NCBI GenBank assembly: GCA_002427165.1
Contig: DIQB01000044.1
Coordinates: 1 to 12,926 of the forward strand
DNA length: 12,926 nt
Direction of reading: 5' to 3'
From: Firmicutes bacterium UBA5473
GTDB lineage: Bacteria; Bacillota; DTU084
Shown piece after piece: positions 1 to 6,274 of the stretch (position 1 is the stretch's first letter; each line of letters starts with the position of its first letter). Made by a program: the position numbers and the translations under genes. The notes beneath the pieces were generated by a model. That model ran no database searches and was not told the DNA's origin. It was given only the letters and a program-made list of their open reading frames with translations.

Positions 1-131
1 CCCATGCGCAGGGCCAAAAGCTCATCTGCCATGGAAGGCTTTCCTCCCCTTTGCAGATAGCTTAAAACAACATTTCTGCAAAGGGGAGGAAAGCCTTCCA
101 TGGCAGATGAGCTTTTGGCCCTGCGCATGGG
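1..131. repeat. Perfect 57-bp inverted repeat with 17-nt loop at the window edge
   Basis: Bases 1-57 are the exact reverse complement of bases 75-131, separated by a 17-nt loop (58-74). The right arm is phosphofructokinase coding sequence; the left arm is the same coding sequence inverted, so it has no coding sense of its own. The loop puts an in-frame TAG at 58-60, and the expected Gly-His before the LQRGG motif is replaced by Thr-Phe exactly where the loop begins. The palindrome starts at the first base of the window. A fold-back chimera from amplification or assembly, or a contig end, is therefore the simplest explanation. A real inverted duplication cannot be excluded from sequence alone. 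Confidence 0.97.
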
Positions 132-294
132 CAAGGAAGCAGCAACATTAATTCATCAATCTAGAGGGGGAACCATGGTCTCCCTCAAGGATGGCCAGTT
201 GCAAGCAATTCCCTTAGGGGAAGTTGTTGGCAAAAAACAACGGGTGCCCCAACAGGAGATTGACTTCGCCAGATCCCTACTTGCCCTATGCTAA
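61..294 (+). CDS. pfkA: 6-phosphofructokinase, C-terminal fragment
   Basis: This is the C-terminal end (about 70 residues) of a PfkA-type phosphofructokinase, which phosphorylates fructose 6-phosphate in glycolysis in the cytoplasm. The frame is open from 61 after the TAG at 58-60. From base 76 it reads LQRGG-KPSMADELLALRMG, matching the family signature around the fructose-6-phosphate site (usually GHLQRGG, five residues, then D/E). The tail, with a valine/proline-rich strand and a VP-x-x-E segment near the end, also fits the family. About 240-250 N-terminal residues are missing because the gene is cut by the inverted repeat, so the ATG at 100 is an internal methionine and not a start. The His before LQRGG is absent; the base retained at 75 (T) would fit a CAT codon, so the true gene may be normal. 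Whether it uses ATP or pyrophosphate cannot be told from this piece. Confidence 0.8.
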   Translation, partial: LKTTFLQRGGKPSMADELLALRMGKEAATLIHQSRGGTMVSLKDGQLQAIPLGEVVGKKQRVPQQEIDFARSLLALC

Positions 295-306
295 AAATTG
301 GACAAG

Positions 307-331
307 CCCAAAGGAGGATTTCACCTTTGGG
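307..331. other. Short hairpin between pfkA and the DUF3842 gene
   Basis: CCCAAAGG (307-314) pairs perfectly with CCTTTGGG (324-331) across a 9-nt loop, 12 nt after the pfkA stop. There is no T-run after it, so it is not a convincing intrinsic terminator. It could be a processing site or chance. The rest of the 97-nt gap (295-391) holds only the ribosome binding site of the next gene. Confidence 0.3.
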
Positions 332-391
332 AGGCGAATTATTTCCTTTGTAGCCATCATGAAGGTGGCAGCAACCCAGGAGGGTTTGGAA

Positions 392-805
392 ATGCTAATT
401 GTAGTGATCGATGGTCAAGGTGGTGGCGTTGGGAGAAACATTATCGAAGCGCTCCTGCCCCTCATCGAACCTGAGCACAGCCTTCTTGCCTTAGGGACGA
501 ATTCCCTCGCAACAGCAGCTATGCTCAAAGCTGGCGCAAAGCAAGGAGCCAGCGGTGAAAATGCTATAATCTATAATGTAGGGCGAGCAGATCTCATCGT
601 AGGACCTATCGGCATCCTCACTGCCAACTCCCTGTTGGGGGAGCTCTCAGAGAGGATGGCTGTAGCCATCGCCCGTAGCCCCGCCCAAAAAATTTTGCTC
701 CCCACAAGCCGCTGTGGGCTCCATGTGGTGGGAGTAAAAGAAAAAAAACTCTCGGAACTGATCCCACTTACCACCCAAAAGGTGGCTGAGATTATTAATC
801 TATAA
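392..805 (+). CDS. DUF3842 family protein
   Basis: A 137-residue protein whose sequence I recognise as the DUF3842 family, small cytoplasmic proteins of unknown function found mainly in Clostridia-type bacteria. The N terminus, MLIVVIDGQGGGVG, is a beta strand followed by a glycine-rich loop like that of a nucleotide-binding Rossmann fold. Further family hallmarks are ALGTNSLATAAMLKAGA (about residues 33-49), GENAI, and IVGPIGIL followed by NSLLGE. Near residue 110 lies an LLPTSRCGLHVVGV segment with the family cysteine. The ATG at 392 is chosen because AGGAGGG (378-384) sits 7 nt before it; in-frame starts at 224 and 359 would add unrelated sequence that overlaps pfkA or lacks a binding site. 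It follows pfkA by 97 nt and may be co-transcribed. Family assignment is confident; function is unknown. Confidence 0.88.
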   Translation: MLIVVIDGQGGGVGRNIIEALLPLIEPEHSLLALGTNSLATAAMLKAGAKQGASGENAIIYNVGRADLIVGPIGILTANSLLGELSERMAVAIARSPAQKILLPTSRCGLHVVGVKEKKLSELIPLTTQKVAEIINL

Positions 806-821
806 ATTTTGTTTGGAATTT

Positions 822-883
822 AGAGGCTGAGAAGGTCTCAAGGCGCCTGTAGGTGCTATCCCTTCTCAGCCTCTTTTTATTTT
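822..883 (+). terminator. Large stem-loop with T-tail: terminator or leader attenuator
   Basis: AGAGGCTGAGAAGG (822-835) pairs perfectly with CCTTCTCAGCCTCT (861-874), and TTTTT-A-TTTT follows (874-883). The 25-nt loop is not plain: GGCGCC (842-847) can pair with GGTGCT (852-857) through two G-U pairs around a TGTA tetraloop. This gives a stacked inner hairpin with an asymmetric internal loop. It starts 17 nt after the DUF3842 stop, so it should end that transcript. The next gene starts only 17 nt after the T-run, leaving no room for a promoter, so the transporter mRNA probably passes through it. The structure may therefore act as an attenuator. The terminator call is firm; the regulatory role is inference. 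Confidence 0.9.
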
Positions 884-899
884 GAAAGGAGAATCTTCA

Positions 900-1424
900 T
901 TGAAAACACGTCAATTAATCTTCACTGCCCTGATGATCGCAACAGGTCTAATCCTCCCTTTGGCTTTCCATGCTGTGGGCTTGGGAAGAACTTTTCTGCC
1001 TATGCATCTTCCCGCCCTCCTTGCAGGCTTTCTTCTAGGGCCTGCCAGCGGCCTGTGTGTGGGCCTTGCCACACCCCTGCTCAGCAGTCTCCTCACAAGT
1101 CAGCCGCCCCTGCCCATGGCCCTTCTGATGATGGGAGAGCTTGGGATCTATGGTCTTTTTGGGGGACTACTTTATAAAAAGTGGCGTTTTGGGGTCTATC
1201 CATCTATAATTATTGCAATCGTTTTGGGCAGGTTCACCTACGGTCTGCTAGGCGCGAGCCTTCTGCCCCTTTTAGGCTTCGAGGCAATACCCATCTTCGC
1301 TTTATTAACAGTTGGTCTTATTGAGGCACTTCCAGGAGTGATCCTGCAGCTAATTGTGGTACCTTTGGCTGTGGCAATTGGAGAACAAAACATTGCCACC
1401 CTCTGGCAGGGGAGAAGAGCTTAG
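900..1424 (+). CDS. ECF transporter S component (substrate-binding membrane subunit)
   Basis: A 174-residue, very hydrophobic protein with about five to six membrane segments (roughly residues 5-25, 32-52, 60-80, 85-105, 110-135 and 145-170). FLPMHLPALLAGFLLGP, followed by the GLATPLLSSLLT and PPLPMALLMMGELGIYG stretches, is typical of the S-component family of energy-coupling-factor transporters. These bind a vitamin or other small nutrient in the membrane and dock on a shared EcfA-EcfA'-EcfT energising module. No ATPase or T subunit lies nearby, so it probably uses a module encoded elsewhere. The TTG at 900 is chosen because AAAGGAGA (885-892) stands 7 nt upstream; the TTG at 882 lies inside the stem-loop tail and has no binding site. 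The kinase gene begins two bases after its stop, so the pair should be co-translated. The substrate cannot be read from sequence. Confidence 0.88.
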   Translation: MKTRQLIFTALMIATGLILPLAFHAVGLGRTFLPMHLPALLAGFLLGPASGLCVGLATPLLSSLLTSQPPLPMALLMMGELGIYGLFGGLLYKKWRFGVYPSIIIAIVLGRFTYGLLGASLLPLLGFEAIPIFALLTVGLIEALPGVILQLIVVPLAVAIGEQNIATLWQGRRA

Positions 1425-1426
1425 GC

Positions 1427-2266
1427 ATGGCTAAAATTTTGGTGGTGGGCAGTCTCTGCCTTGATTATTATGATCTTGGGGAGGGCCGCCCACCCCTCCC
1501 CTTTCCTGGGGGTAAGGGTGGGAACCAGGCTGTGGCTGCAAAGCGTCTAGGTGCAGATGTGACCCTGGTAGCTAAGGTAGGGCAAGACTCCCGGGGGGAG
1601 TTCTTGCTCCAAAATCTAGAAAAGGAGGACCTCTGTACCCACTTCATCGAAAAAAAAGCAGACCTGCCGACAGGCTATTGCCAAATCCAGCTTGCAACAC
1701 AAAAAATTCATGGCTTTCCCGGAGCAAACCTGAGCTGGGAGGCAGAAGATCTGGTAGCGATCTTGCCCTTGCTCTGTGAGGTGGACTGCATCCTCCTACA
1801 ATTTGAGATCCCCCCAGACTTTGTTTGGGAGCTGCTCGGGGCTGCCCAGGCCTTGGGAAAACTGGTAATTTTAAACCCGGCCCCACCGCGGCAGACTCAG
1901 CTTCCACATCTCTCTCTAAACACATATCTTGTCACCAACCGCCAGGAAGCCCACTATTATGCACAAATTCCCCCTGGGAGCCTAGCTATGGCCCAGAGGG
2001 CTGCTAGAGAGCTGAGGAAGAGCGCAGCGCATGTGGCTGTAACCTTAGGCGCAGATGGGGCTTTAGTAGCCACAGGGGGCAAAATAGAGCATCTCCCAGC
2101 ACTCCAGGTGGAGGCTGTAGACCCAATTGGCGCCGGCGATACTTTCTGCGCTGCCTTAGCAGTCTCTCTACTGGAGGGAAACTCCCTCCTTTTAGCAGCT
2201 CGCTTTGCCTCTCAGGCTGCTGCCCACGCAACCGAAGCTATCGGTGCGCAGAGCACTAGCCCATAA
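1427..2266 (+). CDS. PfkB/ribokinase-family carbohydrate kinase
   Basis: A 279-residue cytoplasmic kinase of the ribokinase (PfkB) family, which transfers phosphate from ATP to a sugar or nucleoside hydroxyl. It has the N-terminal signature GGKGGNQAVAA (residues 28-38) and the C-terminal DPIGAGDTF (232-240), whose Asp238 should be the catalytic base and whose glycines form the anion hole. A NPAPPR motif near residue 150 resembles ribokinase. It is shorter than typical ribokinases (about 300-310). Only 18 residues separate the opening GS from GGKG, against about 29 in E. coli RbsK, so the beta-lid that covers the substrate is reduced. It lies two bases after the ECF S component; the likely role is to phosphorylate and trap, or begin to metabolise, what that protein imports. 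Substrate unknown: ribose, a nucleoside or a vitamin precursor are all possible. Confidence 0.87.
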   Translation: MAKILVVGSLCLDYYDLGEGRPPLPFPGGKGGNQAVAAKRLGADVTLVAKVGQDSRGEFLLQNLEKEDLCTHFIEKKADLPTGYCQIQLATQKIHGFPGANLSWEAEDLVAILPLLCEVDCILLQFEIPPDFVWELLGAAQALGKLVILNPAPPRQTQLPHLSLNTYLVTNRQEAHYYAQIPPGSLAMAQRAARELRKSAAHVAVTLGADGALVATGGKIEHLPALQVEAVDPIGAGDTFCAALAVSLLEGNSLLLAARFASQAAAHATEAIGAQSTSP

Positions 2267-3269
2267 ACTCAAAAAGCCCCGCTTTCACCTCTTGTGTGAA
2301 CTCAAGCTTCTCCACCTGAACAAGCTCGATCCCCAGCTGCTGGCATACGTCCTTAAACAAGTAAAAGCTTTCATCTTTGCGTACAAGTATTTGAGAGGGG
2401 ATGGCGCCTAGTTTGGTGATAGTAGCGATGAGCCCGTCGAGACACTGGTGGCCTTCCTCTGCGAGATCAGTAAAATTTTTATAGCCCAAGACCATGCCAC
2501 TGTGATGATCCACAAAGGTGCACATCCGGGGAAAGAAGGGCCTCTCCCCCTTTTCCTCCACCACTGGTGTGGGGCAATAGAAGGTTTCAACCTCCAAGAC
2601 ACCCCCTGGTCTTCCACGAAACTTATGAAGCTTCCTTAATAATAACTCATCTCTGATGGCTAGGGATAAATAACTAGCCATGGCCCTGGTTTCCCTATAT
2701 TCGTCCTTCCAGGTCCCCTTCTTCCTATCTGACACCCTCACTAGCATTTTAAGCTCCTCGGGATAGTTGGTGAGTAAATCCTTATTGTTCTTGCATCTTG
2801 TGGCCACGGCAACTGCCTGCCGAATGATCTGGCCTAGAAAACGACACTGTGGGCCCTGGAGAAACCACGGTAGCTTCCCTGGAGAAAAATCTTGAAACTG
2901 GGGCCATTGGCCCCTTCCCCGAAATTTCAGCCCTATATCTTTGATCACCTTCAGATCCTGAGCCTCAAGATCTCCACGATCCCCGTAGGATAACATCAGA
3001 CATTTTTGCTTATAACGAAACTCATCATGATCATTATCAAATAATAATAATTCAGTGAGGTTTAGCAAACCCTCAGGACCAAGGTAGGCTGCAATGCCAA
3101 CTAGCTGGCCTGCATTGCCCATAATACTGCAGTAGGCAACCTGACCTGTTTCCGGATCCTCTACAGCGAAAATGTCTCCATCATACATCCAAGTCCAACA
3201 TTGACTCTCCTTAAATTGGCTTGCAGCCTCATAGAGCTGTTCCCATTCTTGCTTACTTGGCTTTTCCAA
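2256..3269 (-). CDS. DUF7309/DUF6930-like protein of unknown function
   Basis: A 337-residue soluble protein without signal peptide or membrane segment. The first half (about 5-170) has the pattern CWTWMYDGDIFAVEDPETG, then YCSIMGNAGQLVGIAAYLGPEGL, which I associate with the DUF7309 domain. The second half (about 195-335) contains a strand-rich FYCPTPVVEEKGERPFFPR segment and a PSQILVRKDESFYLF segment, and fits the DUF6930 domain often fused to it. Neither domain has an assigned biochemical activity. The start is TTG at 3269, with GAGGAGGG ending about 7 nt upstream and overlapping the stop of the BMC-like gene; 13 nt separate the two genes, so they form an operon. Its 3' end overlaps the convergent kinase gene by 11 bp with no terminator between them. 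Domain names are from memory and moderately sure. Confidence 0.75.
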   Translation of the reverse strand: MEKPSKQEWEQLYEAASQFKESQCWTWMYDGDIFAVEDPETGQVAYCSIMGNAGQLVGIAAYLGPEGLLNLTELLLFDNDHDEFRYKQKCLMLSYGDRGDLEAQDLKVIKDIGLKFRGRGQWPQFQDFSPGKLPWFLQGPQCRFLGQIIRQAVAVATRCKNNKDLLTNYPEELKMLVRVSDRKKGTWKDEYRETRAMASYLSLAIRDELLLRKLHKFRGRPGGVLEVETFYCPTPVVEEKGERPFFPRMCTFVDHHSGMVLGYKNFTDLAEEGHQCLDGLIATITKLGAIPSQILVRKDESFYLFKDVCQQLGIELVQVEKLEFTQEVKAGLFEFMG

Positions 3270-3282
3270 AAGAATCCCTCCT

Positions 3283-3585
3283 CTATAGCTTCACAATTGC
3301 CTCCAGAGCGCTTTCAACTGCGGACCTCTCTCCGAAAAGGGCGAGAAGACCAATATGTTGAGGGCAACTGCCGTGTAGCTCCAGGGCCATCACACTTGCC
3401 TTTTTGGCTGCTTCATCTGCAAAATAAAAAAGGTCTGCCAAAGACGTCTCCACCAATGCAACTGTATCCCAGGCTCTTTGCGCCAACAGCTCCTTACTTG
3501 TATTAGTTAGTCGACCTAACAATAGCTGCCTTGTGCTTTCTGTAGGGTTCGAAATCATTCGCACTTTCCTGCCTGCAACCTGCAT
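3283..3585 (-). CDS. Small bacterial-microcompartment (BMC)-domain-like protein
   Basis: A 100-residue protein. The C-terminal two thirds (about 39-100) read like a BMC shell domain: a strand WDTVALVE, a helix with ADEAAKKASV, a second strand around ALELHGSCPQHIGLLALFG, and a final helix SAVESALEAI. The order strand, paired-alanine helix, strand, G-x-x-x-VESAL is the BMC pattern. The N-terminal GRKVRMISNPTESTRQLL is an extra strand and helix, possibly a permuted or extended BMC form like the EutS/PduU class. The ATG at 3585 has AAGGAGAT (3590-3597) 4-5 nt upstream; a TTG at 3603 in the same frame precedes that site and is rejected. No other shell protein or microcompartment enzyme is in the window, so an orphan, perhaps non-shell, role is likely. 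A PII-like or other ferredoxin-fold protein is the main alternative. Confidence 0.6.
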   Translation of the reverse strand: MQVAGRKVRMISNPTESTRQLLLGRLTNTSKELLAQRAWDTVALVETSLADLFYFADEAAKKASVMALELHGSCPQHIGLLALFGERSAVESALEAIVKL

Positions 3586-3854
3586 TGCTTCATCTCCTTC
3601 CAAGTTTTGGCTCTATGCTATGTATTCTGCCTTGAGCTCTTATTTCCTTTTCTCTCGTGGAAAGTGCTGTGCCTTCACCTAGCTTAAAAGCTTGTGGCAA
3701 AAGCAACTATAGAGGAGTTTTAGCTCTTCCGTAGAATATATTCTCTGAAACGTTTATGCAAAGCCGCGTGTTTACCCAAACAGCTTTGGAATTGAGGCAA
3801 AATACTCTTTCTCCTGCGTTTACTCTTCTAAAAAAAAAAAGATAGGTGAAAGCC
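3586..3854. other. Divergent intergenic region between the BMC-like and Hsp70 operons
   Basis: This 269-bp region must carry promoters for both divergent operons, yet no strong one stands out. The best plus-strand candidate is TTAAAA (3684-3689), 18 nt, then TATAGA (3708-3713), about 140 nt before the Hsp70 start; its -35 is poor. An A11 tract (3830-3840) sits just before the AGGTG ribosome binding site (3844-3848) of the Hsp70 gene. I found no CIRCE heat-shock operator (TTAGCACTC-N9-GAGTGCTAA) or near match, so HrcA control is not indicated. No RNA gene or ORF of note. Confidence 0.4.
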
Positions 3855-5564
3855 ATGGATCGTATTTTAGGTATTGATTTGGGCACCTCCACATCAGAGG
3901 TAGCCATCTGGGATCAAGGAAAGCCAAACCTAATCCCCAATGACAGGAATAAGGTGATTATTCCCTCTGTAGTGGGGCTTTCTGATGAAGGGCAGGTGAT
4001 AGTGGGCCAGGATGCCAGAGATCAACTCTTGATCAAACCAGATGAAACAGTGATGGAAATCAAACGAATCATGGGTACAAACCAGACTGTAAAGCTGGGA
4101 GATGAGGTATATACCCCCCAAGAAATCTCCGCACTAATTCTCAGTTATTTAAAAAACTATAGCGAAGATTACCTAAAGGATAAAGTTAGCCGGGCAGTAA
4201 TCACAGTGCCTGCCTACTTCACCGATGAGCAGCGCAAAGCCACAATTGAAGCCGGAAAGCTTGCAGGCTTGAGGGTGGAGCGAATTATCAACGAGCCCAC
4301 AGCTGCAGCCTTAGCCTATGGCCTAGAGCACATAGCGGATGAAACTAATATCCTAGTCTACGATCTGGGCGGTGGCACCTTAGATGTGACAGTGCTGGAA
4401 ATGTTCTCTGGTGTTTTAGAAGTAAAAGCCAGTAGCGGCAACACTACATTGGGTGGCAAAGATTTTGATCAGCGCCTGATGGACATGCTCTCAGAGCGCT
4501 TTCATGCAAAAAATGGGATCGCGCTTCAAGATGATTCCCACGCCCTAGCGAGGCTAAAGGATGCTGCTGAGGCCTGCAAAATTGCCCTCAGTACCCAGGA
4601 AGAATATCGGGTATTGTTACCCTTTATTGCAGCAAGCCAGGGAGAGCCACTATCCTTAGATGAAACAGTAACCCGAGAAGAATTCGAAATCTTAATCCTT
4701 GATCTTGTAACTGCCACAGCTGAGCCCATAGAAAATGCTCTGGCAGATGCAGGACTTACCAAAGATGAAATTCAGCTTGTGCTCCCTATCGGCGGCACAA
4801 CACGTGTACCCTTAGTGCAAAAATTTTTAACCGAAACTATGGGTCAGGAGCCTCGTCCGCTGGTGGACCCGGACCTAGCTGTTGTTCAAGGTGCAGCCAT
4901 TCAAGGAGCCATTCTTAATAAAGAATTATCTGGGGCGCAAGATCTCCTAATCACAGATGTTTGCCCCTACACTCTAGGCACCAGTACCATAACTCACATC
5001 GGTGGTGTTTTAATCAAAGATTATTTTGACGTACTCATTCCCCGAAATACCACCATTCCAGTCTCCAAAGAGGGCACCTACTACACTGTAGCAGACAATC
5101 AAGAACAAGTTGAAATTACTGCCTATCAAGGAGATTATAAACAAGCATCTTTAAATAATTTGCTGGGTAAATTCATGCTTTCCGGTATCCCACCTGCCCC
5201 AGCCGGAGATGAAGGCATTAAGATCCGCTTCACCTACGACAACAATGGCATCTTACAAGTAGATGCCTCCATCATTAGCACGGGAAAAAAAGCGAGCATC
5301 ACTATCGAAACCGCCTCTCAAAACCTGGAGCCTGAAGTAGATTATAACCTATGGAAAGAAGCGCCTCAGGCCAGCAAATTCAGAGCACTAATTCGTCGGG
5401 CAGAGCGAAGGCTCAAAAGTAAAGCTGGAGCACCCCAGTGGGGTGAGCTTGATGGCTTGATTTTAGATCTCAAAAAAGCCCTGATTAAAAATGCTAACTC
5501 TGAGATTTTGGAAGATTTAGCAGAGGATCTCAATAGCTTGCTGTATGAAATGGAGGAAGCCTGA
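3855..5564 (+). CDS. Hsp70-family chaperone with shortened lid (DnaK paralogue)
   Basis: A 569-residue cytoplasmic Hsp70, an ATP-driven chaperone. The nucleotide-binding domain (1 to about 355) carries GIDLGTSTSEVAIW (6-19), EIKRIMG with the catalytic-type lysine, INEPTAAALAYG, the phosphate loop VYDLGGGTLDVTVLE, and the adenosine motif LPIGGTTRVPLV. A linker close to LLLDV (LLITDV) leads into a beta substrate domain: GTYYTVADNQEQVEITAYQG, then GDEGIKIRFTYDNNGILQVDA. The remaining helical part is only about 95-100 residues, so the protein is 40-70 residues shorter than housekeeping DnaK (about 610-640). The lid is reduced and the disordered tail is missing. The ATG at 3855 follows AGGTG by 6 nt; a GTG at 3846 overlaps that site. 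It heads an operon with TPR, GrpE-like and J-domain genes, which are its likely partners. It is probably a specialised paralogue, because the helpers are atypical too. Confidence 0.93.
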   Translation: MDRILGIDLGTSTSEVAIWDQGKPNLIPNDRNKVIIPSVVGLSDEGQVIVGQDARDQLLIKPDETVMEIKRIMGTNQTVKLGDEVYTPQEISALILSYLKNYSEDYLKDKVSRAVITVPAYFTDEQRKATIEAGKLAGLRVERIINEPTAAALAYGLEHIADETNILVYDLGGGTLDVTVLEMFSGVLEVKASSGNTTLGGKDFDQRLMDMLSERFHAKNGIALQDDSHALARLKDAAEACKIALSTQEEYRVLLPFIAASQGEPLSLDETVTREEFEILILDLVTATAEPIENALADAGLTKDEIQLVLPIGGTTRVPLVQKFLTETMGQEPRPLVDPDLAVVQGAAIQGAILNKELSGAQDLLITDVCPYTLGTSTITHIGGVLIKDYFDVLIPRNTTIPVSKEGTYYTVADNQEQVEITAYQGDYKQASLNNLLGKFMLSGIPPAPAGDEGIKIRFTYDNNGILQVDASIISTGKKASITIETASQNLEPEVDYNLWKEAPQASKFRALIRRAERRLKSKAGAPQWGELDGLILDLKKALIKNANSEILEDLAEDLNSLLYEMEEA

Positions 5565-6211
5565 TGCAAAGACAGTTGGCACAATATTATTACCAAACTG
5601 CCGTGGAAAAAGCAATCGCCAATCAGCTTACAGATGCAACGAAGCTTCTAGACCAAAGCGTGGTCTTAAATCGGGAGCTATGGCAAGCGTGGAATGTGCT
5701 GGGCCTTTGCTGCTATCGCTTAGGGGATTTTTCCCGTGCTAAAGAAGCCTGGAAGCAGAGCTGTCAGCTAAAGCCGCAGCAAAACCCGGCCGAGGAATAT
5801 AGAGCAACGTTTCAATCCCCGGTTTTTATACAGATCCAAGATCGCTATAGCTCGGCTCTAGTCTCAGCTCAAGATGGGAAATATAGCGCTGCTAGAAAAA
5901 CCCTCTCCGGCGAAGACTTTCCTGCAGGAGAGTTTGTCCACTTTAGCAATCTATTGGGCCTTTGCCACTGGGCAGACGGAAAAATCCACCTTGCTTTTGA
6001 GACATGGAGAAATGCTTTGCAGTTGGACATAACCAATCCCCTTACCCTCTATTATCTCCGAGAAGCTACAGTCCCGCAAAAACAGAGAGTTCCTTTTGCC
6101 AAATTCTGGCAGGGGCTTAAAATGTTCTTCTCCGAGAGGTGGGGGTTCAGTTGCCCTTTTCGCAGCGACTCCAATCCTTATCCTGCAGCTGCAAAAGAGG
6201 ATTCTCCCTAA
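5564..6211 (+). CDS. TPR-repeat protein of the chaperone operon
   Basis: A 215-residue, mostly helical protein with tetratricopeptide-type repeats: clear units at about 38-71 (ELWQAWNVLGLCCYRLGDF...) and 124-158 (NLLGLCHWADGKIHLAFETW...), with weaker ones at 8-36 and 95-115. TPRs bind peptides or partner proteins, so it may bring clients or partners to the Hsp70. The ATG overlaps the Hsp70 stop (TGATG, one base shared), and GGAGG (5552-5556) lies 7 nt upstream, so the two are translationally coupled. A 63-nt gap follows before the GrpE-like gene. The last 22 residues, after a GGGGG tract at 6141-6145, are proline/serine rich. The neighbouring frame from that tract stays open to 6281 and encodes a hydrophobic stretch, so a natural or sequencing frameshift near 6141 is possible. 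Confidence 0.82.
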   Translation: MQRQLAQYYYQTAVEKAIANQLTDATKLLDQSVVLNRELWQAWNVLGLCCYRLGDFSRAKEAWKQSCQLKPQQNPAEEYRATFQSPVFIQIQDRYSSALVSAQDGKYSAARKTLSGEDFPAGEFVHFSNLLGLCHWADGKIHLAFETWRNALQLDITNPLTLYYLREATVPQKQRVPFAKFWQGLKMFFSERWGFSCPFRSDSNPYPAAAKEDSP

Positions 6212-6274
6212 ACCATTCAGCGAATATAGGGCAGCTACAATAAACATGATGACTGCTAAGCAAAAGGAGCTAAA

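Noticed and set aside
224..391. N-terminal extension of the DUF3842 protein from an upstream start
   Set aside because: It overlaps pfkA, has no family similarity and no binding site, whereas a perfect AGGAGGG lies 7 nt before the ATG at 392.
822..874. CTGAGA within the stem, resembling the TPP riboswitch core
   Set aside because: The match is part of a perfect stem, and the other conserved TPP elements (such as ACCTGATCTGGATAATGC-like sequence) are absent.
3201..3506. 101-codon plus-strand ORF
   Set aside because: It is antisense to the BMC-like gene and the start of its downstream neighbour, both of which have good ribosome binding sites and protein-like composition.
3586..3854. CIRCE heat-shock operator upstream of the Hsp70 gene
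   Set aside because: Scanned for TTAGCACTC and its inverse; only partial chance pieces such as AAGTGCT are present, without the paired half.
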